From Tamlana flava (GTDB lineage Bacteria > Bacteroidota > Bacteroidia > Flavobacteriales > Flavobacteriaceae): a stretch of 64,000 bases of DNA. Of the stretch, positions 6,952-15,843 are shown piece after piece (position 1 is the stretch's first letter; every line of letters begins with the position of its first letter). The stretch is taken from the NCBI RefSeq assembly GCF_041287255.1, contig NZ_JBGGTX010000001.1, forward strand, positions 558,001 to 622,000, in the 5' to 3' direction. The notes beneath the pieces are model-generated. The model had not been told where the DNA came from and did no database searches. It was given only the letters and a program-made list of their open reading frames with translations. The position numbers and the translations under genes were made by a program.

Positions 6952-8579
6952 TAGTACTTTATCAATTTAAAAGCCTTAGTATTTCTGCTTGAAGTTATTC
7001 GCGCCATGTACATTCCTTGGGGTAAAAAATCCAAATCAATAGTTTGGAGTTCATTTTTTGCAACATAGATTTCCTTTAAAAATTTTCCCAAAGCATCAAA
7101 TAACTGAAAGGTTACCATATTTTGATTTGATGTTAATTTTAGATATAGTTTATCCTCCACCGGGTTTGGATAATACTCAACAATAAGATTTTCTGGAATA
7201 TATGTTCCATTGGGTAATTCTCCATCCACCACAGCTTTAAAATTGGGTATTCCATAACCGATAAAATAATCTGGGGAGTTATATTGGGAAGAAGACTCTC
7301 TAATCAATTGCATGATTTCGGCGTTGTTTCTATCAGGCATGGCTTGCCATAAACATGCCAAACCTCCAGCCAAAATTGGAGCACTAAATGATGTTCCATT
7401 TCCAGAATAAATGCCATCATTCTCTGCGATAATGAAGCTTGCTTGCCCTTGGGCAACCACATCGGGTTTTTGTGTGGGTTGATTATTGCTACCAACCGAG
7501 CTAAAAGAAGCGTAATTACCATTACGATCTACGGCACCTACGGATAGTACATTGGGCGAATCGGCAGGTGCCCCGACTCCACCATTACCAGAATTTCCTG
7601 CAGAAGCCACGACCAACATACCTTTTTCAAAAGCAATATTGGCTCCTTTGGAGATATAGGCCGTATGACCATTTAAATCTGCAGCAGCATAGGAATAGTT
7701 AGAATTGTCATAAGAAGTGTATCCCAAGGAAGTGTTGATTATATCTACTCCCAAACTATCTGCCCTTTCTGCAGCTTCAACCCAATAACTTTCTTCTACG
7801 GGGTTTTCGCTGGTAGCATCTTCCGTAATGAACAGATAGTACGATGCATCTGGTGCAGTGCCCACGTATTGCGACCCACCTTCTAAATAACCCGCCATAC
7901 AACTTAAAACATAGGTGCCATGTCCGCTGGTTGTATTTGTATAAACATCATCATCCCTGTTTACAAAATCATGCGCTCCTAAAATACTTTCGCCATATCT
8001 TAACCTTTGAAATCCATTCATGGTATTGACATTAGGAAAACCCGCATCAAGAACAGCAATGGTCATACCAGCCCCGGTATAGCCCAAAACATGTAACCCA
8101 TCTACTTTTAGCATTTGCACTTGATTTAAAGCACTGCCATATTCAAAAAATGTTAATGGAGTTTCTAATTTATATTTTAATTTTTGCCTTAAAGAATCAA
8201 CCTTAGCGGAACTTCTGTTCAAACTTTTATTGGCAAAATCTACAGAACTGACAAAGCTTAGTTCCAGAAGTCCAGAAATATCTGCTTGACTAGCACGAAC
8301 ATGAACCGCATTCAGCCATTTAGATTTAGCCATCACGGTTATACCTGTGGTACTTTTTAATTGGGAAATATAATTTTCGTTAACCGGAACATCACGCTCA
8401 TCAATAGCCACACCGGACCTGGATTTTCTATCGATTGATTTTTGGGTAAGAATGGTAATTGGATTGGCTAAAGAATTTGACACATTTTCTTTATCAACAA
8501 AATAAACCCATGCATCTTCTTGGGCAAAGGACAAAATCTGAAATAAAAGGAAACTGCAAAATACTATTCCTTTAGTCAT
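6951..8579 (-). CDS. Secreted S8 (subtilisin-like) serine peptidase with T9SS sorting domain
   Basis: A 542-residue protein with a signal peptide (about 1-19, ending SFAQ), a propeptide-like region (to about 160), a subtilase domain and a C-terminal type A T9SS sorting domain (about 467-542, starting YYPNPVEDKLYLKL). The catalytic triad is intact: D178 in AVLDAGF, H220 in SGHGTYV and S397 in NGTSFSAP, with the oxyanion residue N329 in SAGNSGN. It would be exported to the periplasm by Sec, then across the outer membrane by the type IX system with removal of the C-terminal domain. The linkage with PorD elsewhere in this window fits a functional T9SS. It is coupled to the downstream flavoprotein gene, a pairing without obvious functional logic. 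Confidence 0.93.
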   Translation of the reverse strand: MTKGIVFCSFLLFQILSFAQEDAWVYFVDKENVSNSLANPITILTQKSIDRKSRSGVAIDERDVPVNENYISQLKSTTGITVMAKSKWLNAVHVRASQADISGLLELSFVSSVDFANKSLNRSSAKVDSLRQKLKYKLETPLTFFEYGSALNQVQMLKVDGLHVLGYTGAGMTIAVLDAGFPNVNTMNGFQRLRYGESILGAHDFVNRDDDVYTNTTSGHGTYVLSCMAGYLEGGSQYVGTAPDASYYLFITEDATSENPVEESYWVEAAERADSLGVDIINTSLGYTSYDNSNYSYAAADLNGHTAYISKGANIAFEKGMLVVASAGNSGNGGVGAPADSPNVLSVGAVDRNGNYASFSSVGSNNQPTQKPDVVAQGQASFIIAENDGIYSGNGTSFSAPILAGGLACLWQAMPDRNNAEIMQLIRESSSQYNSPDYFIGYGIPNFKAVVDGELPNGTYIPENLIVEYYPNPVEDKLYLKLTSNQNMVTFQLFDALGKFLKEIYVAKNELQTIDLDFLPQGMYMARITSSRNTKAFKLIKY

Positions 8580-8596
8580 AATTTTTTTATGACAAT

Positions 8597-9784
8597 TTAC
8601 GAAATAACTCCCGATCCTACCAACTCATCTTCAATATACCACGCCACAAACTGGCCTTCAGTTATTGCCGATTGAAAATTTTCAAACTCTACATACAAGC
8701 CGGGATCCACTTTATGAAGCGTTGCCTTTTCAAGAGGTTGCCTGTAGCGAATTCGGGCTTTAACTTGCATGGTTTCATCAACGGCCAGCTCTAAATCTTC
8801 ACGAATCCAATGTATTTCTTCGTTGTTTACAAACAAGGCTTTTTTTAACAGACCGGGATGCTCCTTCCCCTGACCCGTGTAGATTATGTTTTCCTCAACA
8901 TCGGTATCGATTACAAACAAAGGTTCAACAGTACCACCTACTGCAAGACCTTTTCGTTGCCCCTTGGTAAAATAATGTGCGCCTTGATGCTTACCTACAA
9001 TTTTGCCATAATCCAATTTGTAGTTTATCTTTCTGGATAGGTATTTTAATTTTTCCTCTTCGGAATCAAAATGGGTTTCAATAGTCTTAAAAATGTCTTG
9101 TTCTTTAGGAATCTCAACAATAACACCTTCTTTCGGTTTTAATTGTTGCTGAAGAAAATCCGGCAACTTCACTTTACCAATAAAGCAGAGGCCTTGTGAA
9201 TCTTTCTTTTCAGCAGTCACCAAATCCAATTTTGAGGCGATTTCGCGTACCTCAGGTTTGGTCAATTCACCAATAGGAAATAAAGATTTGGCCAATTGCT
9301 GTTGGGATAATTGACATAAAAAATAAGATTGATCTTTATTGCCATCAACACCTGCCAACAATTGATAAGTATTTTTACCATCCTTTTGGATAATTCCTTT
9401 TCTACAATAATGCCCCGTAGCTACGAAATCTGCACCCAATTCGAGCGCAATTTTCATGAAAACATCAAATTTAATCTCCCTGTTGCAAAGCACATCGGGA
9501 TTTGGTGTTCTGCCCTTTTCATACTCATGGAACATGTAATCGACTATGCGTTCTTTATATTGTTCACTTAAATCGACCGTCTGAAAAGGAATACCCAATT
9601 TTTCAGCAACCAACATAGCATCGTTACTGTCGTCTAACCATGGGCATTCGTTGGAAATGGTTACGGAATCATCATGCCAGTTTTTCATAAACAAGCCAAT
9701 AACTTCATAGCCTTGCTCCTTAAGCAAGTATGCAGCTACACTAGAATCTACCCCTCCTGAAAGTCCGACAATTACCCGTTTCAT
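8597..9784 (-). CDS. mnmA: tRNA-specific 2-thiouridylase MnmA
   Basis: A 395-residue enzyme that puts sulfur on the wobble uridine (position 34) of tRNAs for Lys, Glu and Gln. It opens with the PP-loop ATP pyrophosphatase signature VGLSGGVDSSVAAYLL. The two catalytic cysteines lie in NPDVLCNREIKF and SQGLCFIG, and the C-terminal beta-barrel (about 295-390) contains KARIRYRQPLEKA. A longer frame begins at 9811, but the -7 element at 9801-9808 puts the transcription start after that codon; family starts (MKRVIVGLSGG) also favour 9784. Confidence 0.95.
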   Translation of the reverse strand: MKRVIVGLSGGVDSSVAAYLLKEQGYEVIGLFMKNWHDDSVTISNECPWLDDSNDAMLVAEKLGIPFQTVDLSEQYKERIVDYMFHEYEKGRTPNPDVLCNREIKFDVFMKIALELGADFVATGHYCRKGIIQKDGKNTYQLLAGVDGNKDQSYFLCQLSQQQLAKSLFPIGELTKPEVREIASKLDLVTAEKKDSQGLCFIGKVKLPDFLQQQLKPKEGVIVEIPKEQDIFKTIETHFDSEEEKLKYLSRKINYKLDYGKIVGKHQGAHYFTKGQRKGLAVGGTVEPLFVIDTDVEENIIYTGQGKEHPGLLKKALFVNNEEIHWIREDLELAVDETMQVKARIRYRQPLEKATLHKVDPGLYVEFENFQSAITEGQFVAWYIEDELVGSGVIS

Positions 9785-9800
9785 CATTAAGTTTAAAGCG

Positions 9801-9808
9801 CAAAGATA
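9801..9808 (-). promoter_or_regulatory. Bacteroidota -7 element for mnmA
   Basis: The minus strand reads TATCTTTG, an exact TAnnTTTG, 16 bases before the mnmA ATG at 9784. It decides against the earlier in-frame ATG at 9811. No clear TTG lies at the expected distance upstream. Confidence 0.5.
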
Positions 9809-9893
9809 CACATAATTAGCCTATTTTTTTATGGTTTAATCTCGTCTATAATAAATCACTAAAACTATTTTGTTTAAACTTTTTAAAAATAAA

Positions 9894-9937
9894 TTAAACA
9901 AAAATTTGGATTTTTGTTTAATTTTTTAATATTTTTG
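9894..9937 (+). promoter_or_regulatory. Promoter with overlapping perfect palindrome, upstream of the fasciclin gene
   Basis: TTTG at 9905-9908 and TATTTTTG at 9930-9937 are separated by 21 bases, a complete Bacteroidota promoter ending 26 bases before the ATG at 9964. The TTTG is the loop of an 11-bp perfect inverted repeat (9894-9904 against 9911-9921, TTAAACAAAAA). Such a palindrome over the -33 element could be an operator, or a consequence of the extreme A+T content. The GTTTAA/TTAAAC hexamer recurs at 9872 and 9938 in the same spacer. Confidence 0.6.
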
Positions 9938-9963
9938 TTAAACAATAAATTAAAACCTGTATT

Positions 9964-10947
9964 ATGAAAAGATTAAAAGCCATTAAAAAATTAGTAATCG
10001 TTTTAATAACGACTAGCCTATTTGTATCATGCAGCAACGATGATGACAACACCGTAATAGGCCCAACTTTAAATATAGTTGAGACTGCCCAATCCGTTAA
10101 TGATTTGAGTATTTTAGTTGATGCCGTAGTTCAAGCGGGTTTAGTTAATGCCTTAACTGCTTCTGGCGATAAAACCGTTCTAGCCCCAACTAATGAAGCT
10201 TTTACAGCCTTTTTAGCTGAAAAGGGTTTTAGCTCGCTTGCCGAAGTTCCAAATGATGTGTTAACTCAAATTTTATTGAACCATGTAATTGCTGGTGCCA
10301 ATATTTCATCATCAGCATTAATAGGAAATACAGGGTATACCAATACCATGGCAAGCGGTCCAAATGGAACAAATTTAAGTCTTTACTATGATGGCACCTC
10401 TGGAGTGACATTTAACGGAGCTGCAAAAGTTGCTATGCCTGATGTTTCAACAACAAACGGTATTGTACATGTTATTGATAAAGTGATTGATATTCCTACA
10501 ATAGCAACGTTTGCAACCACTAACCCTAATTTATCTGTGTTGGTAGATGCATTGGTCTATGCCGATTCAGGAACCCCAACTGTTCCATATATTGCAACGG
10601 TATCAAATGCAATGTCTGGGCCATTCACTGTATTTGCCCCGACCAATGACGCTTTTGTAGCATTATTGGCTGAGTTGAATGTATCGGCTCTGTCTGAAGT
10701 TGAAACCTCAACTGTTGATGCCGTACTTTTGCACCATATTGTAAATGCCAATGTCCAATCAAATCAATTAACCAGCGGTGAAGTAGCCACCATAGGTGGT
10801 CCAATTACAGCAGATGCATCAGCCTTTACACTTACAGATGCCAATGGTAGAACAAGCAACATTGTAACAACATTAGTAGATATTCAGGGTATTAATGGAG
10901 TAGTACACGTGATTGACCGCGTTATACTTCCCAACCTAGAACAATAA
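9964..10947 (+). CDS. Fasciclin (FAS1) repeat lipoprotein, probably surface-exposed
   Basis: A 327-residue protein with a lipoprotein signal (LITTSLFVSC, Cys at about residue 21), then S-N-D-D-D, which resembles the acidic export signal that sends Bacteroidota lipoproteins to the cell surface. Two FAS1 domains follow (about 38-180 and 185-325). Each shows the conserved pattern: TVLAPTNEAF / TVFAPTNDAF near its start and GIVHVIDKV / GVVHVIDRV at its end. FAS1 proteins mediate adhesion to surfaces or polysaccharides; the ligand is unknown. The gene has its own promoter and a strong terminator, so it is a single-gene unit. Confidence 0.92.
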   Translation: MKRLKAIKKLVIVLITTSLFVSCSNDDDNTVIGPTLNIVETAQSVNDLSILVDAVVQAGLVNALTASGDKTVLAPTNEAFTAFLAEKGFSSLAEVPNDVLTQILLNHVIAGANISSSALIGNTGYTNTMASGPNGTNLSLYYDGTSGVTFNGAAKVAMPDVSTTNGIVHVIDKVIDIPTIATFATTNPNLSVLVDALVYADSGTPTVPYIATVSNAMSGPFTVFAPTNDAFVALLAELNVSALSEVETSTVDAVLLHHIVNANVQSNQLTSGEVATIGGPITADASAFTLTDANGRTSNIVTTLVDIQGINGVVHVIDRVILPNLEQ

Positions 10948-11014
10948 AATTAGTTTGGTTTGTTGATTATAGGCAATACTTAGTTATTCCCATATAATTG
11001 CCTATGAAAGAGAG

Positions 11015-11042
11015 CGCCTTAAGTAATTAAGGCGTTTTTTTT
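11015..11042 (+). terminator. Intrinsic terminator of the fasciclin gene
   Basis: An 8-bp perfect stem (CGCCTTAA at 11015-11022, GTAA loop, TTAAGGCG at 11027-11034) is followed by a run of T. The right arm contains the stop codon and last codons of the convergent MORN-repeat gene. Confidence 0.85.
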
Positions 11043-11731
11043 ATTGGCTTCGGCACATAGCTGAAATTTTCTTCATTTACCAATTTTCCATTTTCATAGT
11101 ACTTCCAAACACCACCTTTTTTTCCTCTTTTGTACGTTCCTTCAGAAATTAATTCCCCTTGGGCATTATAAAATTTGGCTTCACCATGCAGCTCATCATC
11201 TTCATACAAATAGGATTTTAAAAGCACATTGTTTTCGGAATACCATAAAGATTCTCCAGACAATTTTCCAGCAACATAAGTTTGTTTTTCTGCGATTTGC
11301 CCGTTGGGATAATACACGTAACGTTCGCCATCCAACTCACCTTTGTTGCTATAATGCTCTAAAATAAGCAGCTCATCAGAGTCCTTTTGATAATATTTCC
11401 ATGTACCAACATAAGTTCTATCATCCATTTGCCCTTCACTAACCAGCTTACCTGTTGACGTAAAGAATTTAACTTCCACCAAATTATTATCTACATTAAA
11501 CTTTTTGGTAGCCGACAATACGGCCTTGTTTCTATGTTTTTTATAGAACTTGAAAAGTCCTATTTCCTTACCATGGAAAAACTCACCTTCATATCTTAAA
11601 ATATCGGTGTTATCATAGTTCTTTTTCCATTTGCCATGCCGTTTTCCTTCTGAGTCAAGTTGATTGAAGGTTTGTCCGCAAAGGAAATTGGCCGACATTA
11701 AAAATACTAAAAGGCTATATATAAATTTCAT
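11027..11731 (-). CDS. MORN-repeat (YwqK-type) secreted protein
   Basis: A 234-residue protein with a signal peptide (MKFIYSLLVFLMSANFLCGQ) and a run of about seven MORN-like repeats built on G-x-W/L-x-Y-Y-x-x-G. Examples are HGKWKKNY, VGTWKYYQ, DGERYVYYPNGQIAE, SGESLWYSEN, HGEAKFYNAQGELISEG and GGVWKYYENGKLV. These repeats form a beta-sheet scaffold. Databases label related proteins YwqK-family antitoxins, but no toxin gene is next to it and the protein is secreted, so I do not infer such a role. The frame extends nine codons upstream of this ATG; the start chosen makes the signal peptide normal. Confidence 0.85.
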   Translation of the reverse strand: MKFIYSLLVFLMSANFLCGQTFNQLDSEGKRHGKWKKNYDNTDILRYEGEFFHGKEIGLFKFYKKHRNKAVLSATKKFNVDNNLVEVKFFTSTGKLVSEGQMDDRTYVGTWKYYQKDSDELLILEHYSNKGELDGERYVYYPNGQIAEKQTYVAGKLSGESLWYSENNVLLKSYLYEDDELHGEAKFYNAQGELISEGTYKRGKKGGVWKYYENGKLVNEENFSYVPKPIKKTP

Positions 11732-11800
11732 TCTTAATCGATTTTTGCGTTTTCCCAAATTATAAAATACAAACGACTGTTTTACTGTTTTCTTGTAACA

Positions 11801-11834
11801 AAAAAACTGCCAAAATTATTTCTGACAGTTTTTA
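11801..11834 (-). terminator. Terminator downstream of yidC
   Basis: AAAAACTG and CAGTTTTT arms with one internal mismatch flank an A+T-rich loop and run into T-tracts in both directions. It would end yidC transcription leftward and could act both ways. Confidence 0.7.
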
Positions 11835-11861
11835 AAATTTTTATGTTGTGAATTGAAATAA

Positions 11862-11886
11862 CACTTCGACTGCGCTCAGCGTGACA
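11862..11886. repeat. Short intergenic repeat, CACTTCGACTGCGCTCAGCGTGACA type
   Basis: A G+C-rich element of 25 bases in an otherwise A+T-rich spacer. It has the core CTTCGACTGCGCTCAG and ends in TGACA. A fragment of the same core in the other orientation (CTGAGCGAAGTC) occurs at 13825-13836. It resembles small dispersed repeats common between flavobacterial genes; no function is visible. Confidence 0.5.
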
Positions 11887-11902
11887 ATATCATAATAACA
11901 AA

Positions 11903-13795
11903 TTACCTTTTCTTTTGTTGGTTTTGCCTTTGCTGTTCCGCCTGTTCCATCATTTCAGCCATTTTTTTCTGAAAACGACTTTGTTTTTTAGGCTGTTTCT
12001 TTTTCTCTTGAATTTGGGCATGGATTTTATCTTCATCAAGAATATAATTTTTGATGACCAAGATAATACCGATACTAATCAAGTTGGAAATGAAGTAATA
12101 CAAACTCAAACCTGATGCATAATTATTAAAGAAAAACAACATCATGATTGGAGAGAAGTACATCATATACTTCATCATTTTTGCCATATCGGGCATGCCT
12201 TCCTGTTGTGGCGTGGCTTGCATGTTTTGCCCTGTAGTTAATCTCATGTAAAAGAAAATAGCGATTGATGCCAATAACGGGAACAAACTCACGTGGTTAC
12301 CATAAAATGGAATATTGAACGGTAGGTTGGCAATAACATCATACGATGATAAATCGTCCGCCCAAAGAAAACTTTTTTGTCTTAAATCGAATGCTGAAGG
12401 GAAAAACTGGAACAACGCGTAAAACACGGGCAACTGTATTAAAGCTGGTAAACAGCCCGCCATTGGGCTTGCCCCTGCTTTTGTTTGCAAAGCCATAGTT
12501 TCTTGCTGCGCTTTCATTTTGTTGTTTTTGTACTTTTCACGGATTTCATCCAATTCCGGTTTCAAAATTTTCATTTTGGCCTGGGATAAAAACTGTTTGT
12601 ACTGCACAAAAGACAATAGGATTTTTACCAAAATAGTCATCACCACAATGGCAATACCGTAGGGCATAAAGCCTCCTAAAAAGGCGAACAGAGGCATGAA
12701 CACATACCGGTTTATCCAGCCGAAAATACCCCAACCAAATGGCACTATTTCATCTAAATTTCTGTCGTAAGCATTTAAAACCTTAAAGTCACTTGGCCCA
12801 TAATACCAATCCATACTTTGGTTTAGTTCGCCACCTTGTAATTCCAATGGTACTTTAGACGTAAACAACTTAGTATAAACTGTATCGACAGCCTCATCCT
12901 CAACCAAATTTTGAGCTGTAAGATGTACCTTTTTAAAACGGTTATCGGTTAACAAAACCGAAGTGAAGAAATGTTGCTTATAGCCTATCCAAGCCACATC
13001 TTCAATGCTTTCGTCTGCATCTCGAGCACCTGTGTAATCATCTTTTCCGTCTTCGTAATCGTAGTGAATATCGGTATACCTGTTTTCGTAGGATATACTT
13101 TTGGCGTGACGGTAGCCTTTCAATTTCCAGTCTAAATTAATTTCTTGCGAACTATTAATGACATCCGCCAAACCTTGCGAACGCACCGTGAAGCCCATCA
13201 TGTAATCGTCATCTTTAAGCTCGTAACGGTATTCCAAAAACTTGGTTTCAGAAACTTTAAGCTTCATAGAAATAACCGTGATATCACCATTTCCGGTTAC
13301 CGAAGGTACAAATGGCAAATCTTTGGTGTTCAAAATTCTACTGTCCGTAGTTCCAAAATTGATATTGAAAACAGCATTGTCATCTTTTACCAAATAAATA
13401 GGCAAAGAATCGTAGTCTACAAATTTCTTCAGCTTAACCTCCGAAAGATAACCACCCCTATTACTGAATTTTAAAGCCAGCAAATCGCTTTCAACCACGG
13501 TTTCTTCATCTGAAGATTGCATGGCCGAATACGCAAATGCACCTAATTTATTTCTTAATTGAACTTGCTGTAGGGAATCCAAACCTAAACCAGCCACGTA
13601 GTCTTCGGCAGTGGTTACAATGGTTTGCTCTTGTTCTTTGGCTTTTTGTTCTACCTCAATTTGCTCTTGCTTTGCTTTTTCTTGGGCTTCCAACTCTTCT
13701 GGCGTTGGTTGGTTTTGCCAAAGCATATACGCCAAAATTCCGAAAATCAGTATAAAACCAATAATCGAATTAATGTCTAGTTTTTTTTCTTCCAT
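11903..13795 (-). CDS. yidC: Membrane protein insertase YidC
   Basis: A 630-residue Oxa1/YidC insertase that helps Sec-dependent and independent proteins enter the inner membrane. It has an N-terminal helix (about 13-24, IIGFILIFGILAYMLW), a Gln/Glu-rich linker, a large periplasmic P1 domain (about 75-345), then the conserved five-helix core including NRYVFMPLFAFLGGFMPYGIAI, AGASPMAGCLPALIQLPVFYALFQFFP and MMYFSPIMMLFFFNNYASGLSLYYFISN. A Lys/Gln-rich basic tail (about 595-630) probably contacts ribosomes. The length fits Bacteroidota YidC, which is longer than the E. coli protein. pyrG lies 129 bases upstream in the same direction. Confidence 0.97.
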   Translation of the reverse strand: MEEKKLDINSIIGFILIFGILAYMLWQNQPTPEELEAQEKAKQEQIEVEQKAKEQEQTIVTTAEDYVAGLGLDSLQQVQLRNKLGAFAYSAMQSSDEETVVESDLLALKFSNRGGYLSEVKLKKFVDYDSLPIYLVKDDNAVFNINFGTTDSRILNTKDLPFVPSVTGNGDITVISMKLKVSETKFLEYRYELKDDDYMMGFTVRSQGLADVINSSQEINLDWKLKGYRHAKSISYENRYTDIHYDYEDGKDDYTGARDADESIEDVAWIGYKQHFFTSVLLTDNRFKKVHLTAQNLVEDEAVDTVYTKLFTSKVPLELQGGELNQSMDWYYGPSDFKVLNAYDRNLDEIVPFGWGIFGWINRYVFMPLFAFLGGFMPYGIAIVVMTILVKILLSFVQYKQFLSQAKMKILKPELDEIREKYKNNKMKAQQETMALQTKAGASPMAGCLPALIQLPVFYALFQFFPSAFDLRQKSFLWADDLSSYDVIANLPFNIPFYGNHVSLFPLLASIAIFFYMRLTTGQNMQATPQQEGMPDMAKMMKYMMYFSPIMMLFFFNNYASGLSLYYFISNLISIGIILVIKNYILDEDKIHAQIQEKKKQPKKQSRFQKKMAEMMEQAEQQRQNQQKKR

Positions 13796-13924
13796 TTTTT
13801 AGATTCAGACCCCAATGCTTAAAACTGAGCGAAGTCTTTTTAAAATAACTTTAACCTTTCTGTCCTAATGGACATGCCTATCTATTTAAACAAGCGGATT
13901 TCTTAATATCAAAAAACTATCCGT

Positions 13925-15565
13925 TTATTTGTTTTGTGCCATTGTGGCATTCTTTTTTTTCTTGTTGCTAAGTGCGGCTTTTACAAACGCCACAAATAAT
14001 GGGTGTGGATTGGCCACAGTACTTTTATATTCTGGGTGATACTGTACGCCAATAAACCATGGGTGCTCTGGCAATTCAATAATCTCCACCAATCCAGTAT
14101 CTGGATTTAACCCCGTTGCAATCATTCCGGCAGCTTCAAAACGCTCTTTGTAAACACCATTAAATTCGTAACGGTGTCTGTGGCGTTCTGCAATGCTTTC
14201 GGCCTTATAAATATCACGAACCTTACTACCCAATTTTAAATCGCATGCCCAAGCGCCCAAACGCATGGTTCCGCCTTTGTCGGTAATTGTTTTTTGGTCT
14301 TCCATTAAGGCAATAACCGGGTTTGGTGTATCCATTTTCATTTCGGTTGAATCGGCATCCTTAATTCCCAAAACATTTCGTGCAAATTCAATAACCGCCA
14401 TTTGCATACCCAAACAAATACCCAAAAATGGTATATTGTTTTCACGTACATACCTAACAGCATCTATTTTACCTTCAATACCTCGTTCGCCAAAACCTGG
14501 AGCAACCAAAACACCATCTAAATGCCCCAACATAAGTTCGGCATTTTCAGGGTTTATATATTCAGAGTGAAGCGATTCAATATTCACCCTAACTTCGTTT
14601 GAAGCACCAGCATGAATAAAAGCTTCCAAGATGGATTTATAAGAATCTTGCAGTTCTACATACTTGCCAATCAAACCAATGGTAATTTCACTTTTTGGGT
14701 TTTTATGGCGATTCAAAAACTCGTTCCATTGGTCGATATCTGGTTTTGAGCTCTCTAAATTCAATTTTTGAAGCACCACTTTATCCAACCCTTCTTTAAG
14801 CATTAAATTAGGTACATCATAAATGGTCGACGCATCAATGGATTGAATAACGGCCTCTTCCTTAACGTTACAGAACAATGCCAATTTTCTACGTAATTCC
14901 CTTGGAAGATCGTGCTCTGTACGGCATACCAATATATCCGCCTGTATCCCACTTTCCATTAGCGTTTTTACACTGTGCTGGGTTGGTTTTGTTTTTAACT
15001 CACCAGCGGCAGAAAGGTATGGCACCAACGTTAAATGAATAACTATACCGTTGTTTTCGCCCAAATCCCAACGCAATTGACGCACAGCTTCTATATAAGG
15101 TAAGGACTCAATATCACCAACAGTTCCACCAATTTCGGTGATTATGATATCATAATTGCCCGATTTCCCCAAAATTTGAACACGCTCCTTTATCTCATCC
15201 GTAATGTGTGGCACCACTTGAACCGTTTTGCCCAAAAACTCACCGCGACGCTCTTTTTCAATTACACTTTGGTAAATACGCCCTGTGGTAACGTTGTTTG
15301 CCTGACTGGTTGGTCGGTTTAAAAAACGCTCGTAATGCCCCAAATCCAAGTCAGTTTCTGCACCGTCTTCGGTAACATAACATTCGCCATGCTCATAAGG
15401 GTTTAGCGTACCAGGGTCCACGTTAATGTAAGGGTCTAATTTTTGAATGGTAACCCGGTAACCTTGTGCTTGTAACAATTTGGCCAGAGAAGCCGCTATA
15501 ATACCTTTACCGAGTGATGATGTAACGCCGCCGGTTACAAAAATATATTTTGCTGTAGTTGTCAT
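13925..15565 (-). CDS. pyrG: CTP synthase
   Basis: A 546-residue enzyme making CTP from UTP, ATP and glutamine. The N-terminal synthase domain starts KYIFVTGGVTSSLGKGI and contains QKLDPYINVDPGTLNPYEHGE and TEIGGTVGDIESLP. The C-terminal class I glutamine amidotransferase has the nucleophile Cys in GICLGMQ and the His/Glu pair in VQYHPEYKS. Full length for the family, with an Asn/Lys-rich tail. A TAnnTTTG element lies at 15586-15593 on the minus strand. Together with yidC it forms a likely two-gene unit. Confidence 0.97.
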   Translation of the reverse strand: MTTTAKYIFVTGGVTSSLGKGIIAASLAKLLQAQGYRVTIQKLDPYINVDPGTLNPYEHGECYVTEDGAETDLDLGHYERFLNRPTSQANNVTTGRIYQSVIEKERRGEFLGKTVQVVPHITDEIKERVQILGKSGNYDIIITEIGGTVGDIESLPYIEAVRQLRWDLGENNGIVIHLTLVPYLSAAGELKTKPTQHSVKTLMESGIQADILVCRTEHDLPRELRRKLALFCNVKEEAVIQSIDASTIYDVPNLMLKEGLDKVVLQKLNLESSKPDIDQWNEFLNRHKNPKSEITIGLIGKYVELQDSYKSILEAFIHAGASNEVRVNIESLHSEYINPENAELMLGHLDGVLVAPGFGERGIEGKIDAVRYVRENNIPFLGICLGMQMAVIEFARNVLGIKDADSTEMKMDTPNPVIALMEDQKTITDKGGTMRLGAWACDLKLGSKVRDIYKAESIAERHRHRYEFNGVYKERFEAAGMIATGLNPDTGLVEIIELPEHPWFIGVQYHPEYKSTVANPHPLFVAFVKAALSNKKKKNATMAQNK

Positions 15566-15585
15566 GTTGCGCTTATAAACGCAGG

Positions 15586-15593
15586 CAAATTTA
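15586..15593 (-). promoter_or_regulatory. Bacteroidota -7 element for pyrG
   Basis: The minus strand reads TAAATTTG, an exact TAnnTTTG, 20 bases before the pyrG ATG. No convincing TTG lies 17-23 bases further upstream. The 278-base spacer to the divergent DUF4386 gene holds this element, an A+T-rich stretch and one short repeat. Confidence 0.45.
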
Positions 15594-15734
15594 CAAAATT
15601 AAAACAGTTAATAAGAAATTGTTTTTCAGTAATTGGGGCGGAGTTGTTAACAATGTTTTAAATGGGGTTTTGGGGTAGTTTTTTATTTTAAAATTATTGA
15701 TTTTGTAAAAATTTTCAACTAACTTCGCCTACTT

Positions 15735-15754
15735 GTGCTGAACTTGTTTCAGTA
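15735..15754. repeat. Short intergenic repeat, TGCTGAACTTGTTTCAGTA type
   Basis: A near-palindromic element with CTGAAC and GTTTCAG arms, similar to the widespread TCCTGAAACAAGTTCAGGA repeat. It lies between the pyrG promoter and the DUF4386 gene. A related copy with similar half-sites is at 18312-18358. Confidence 0.45.
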
Positions 15755-15843
15755 ACGATTGATATAAGTCATTAAAACGACGCATATCATCGCATTAGGC
15801 GAACCAAATTCAATATCTCCTTGCTAGTGCCAAAATAAAACCA

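Noticed and set aside
11027..11731. YwqK-type MORN protein considered as the antitoxin of a toxin-antitoxin pair
   Set aside because: It has a signal peptide, and neither neighbour (fasciclin lipoprotein, yidC) is a toxin.
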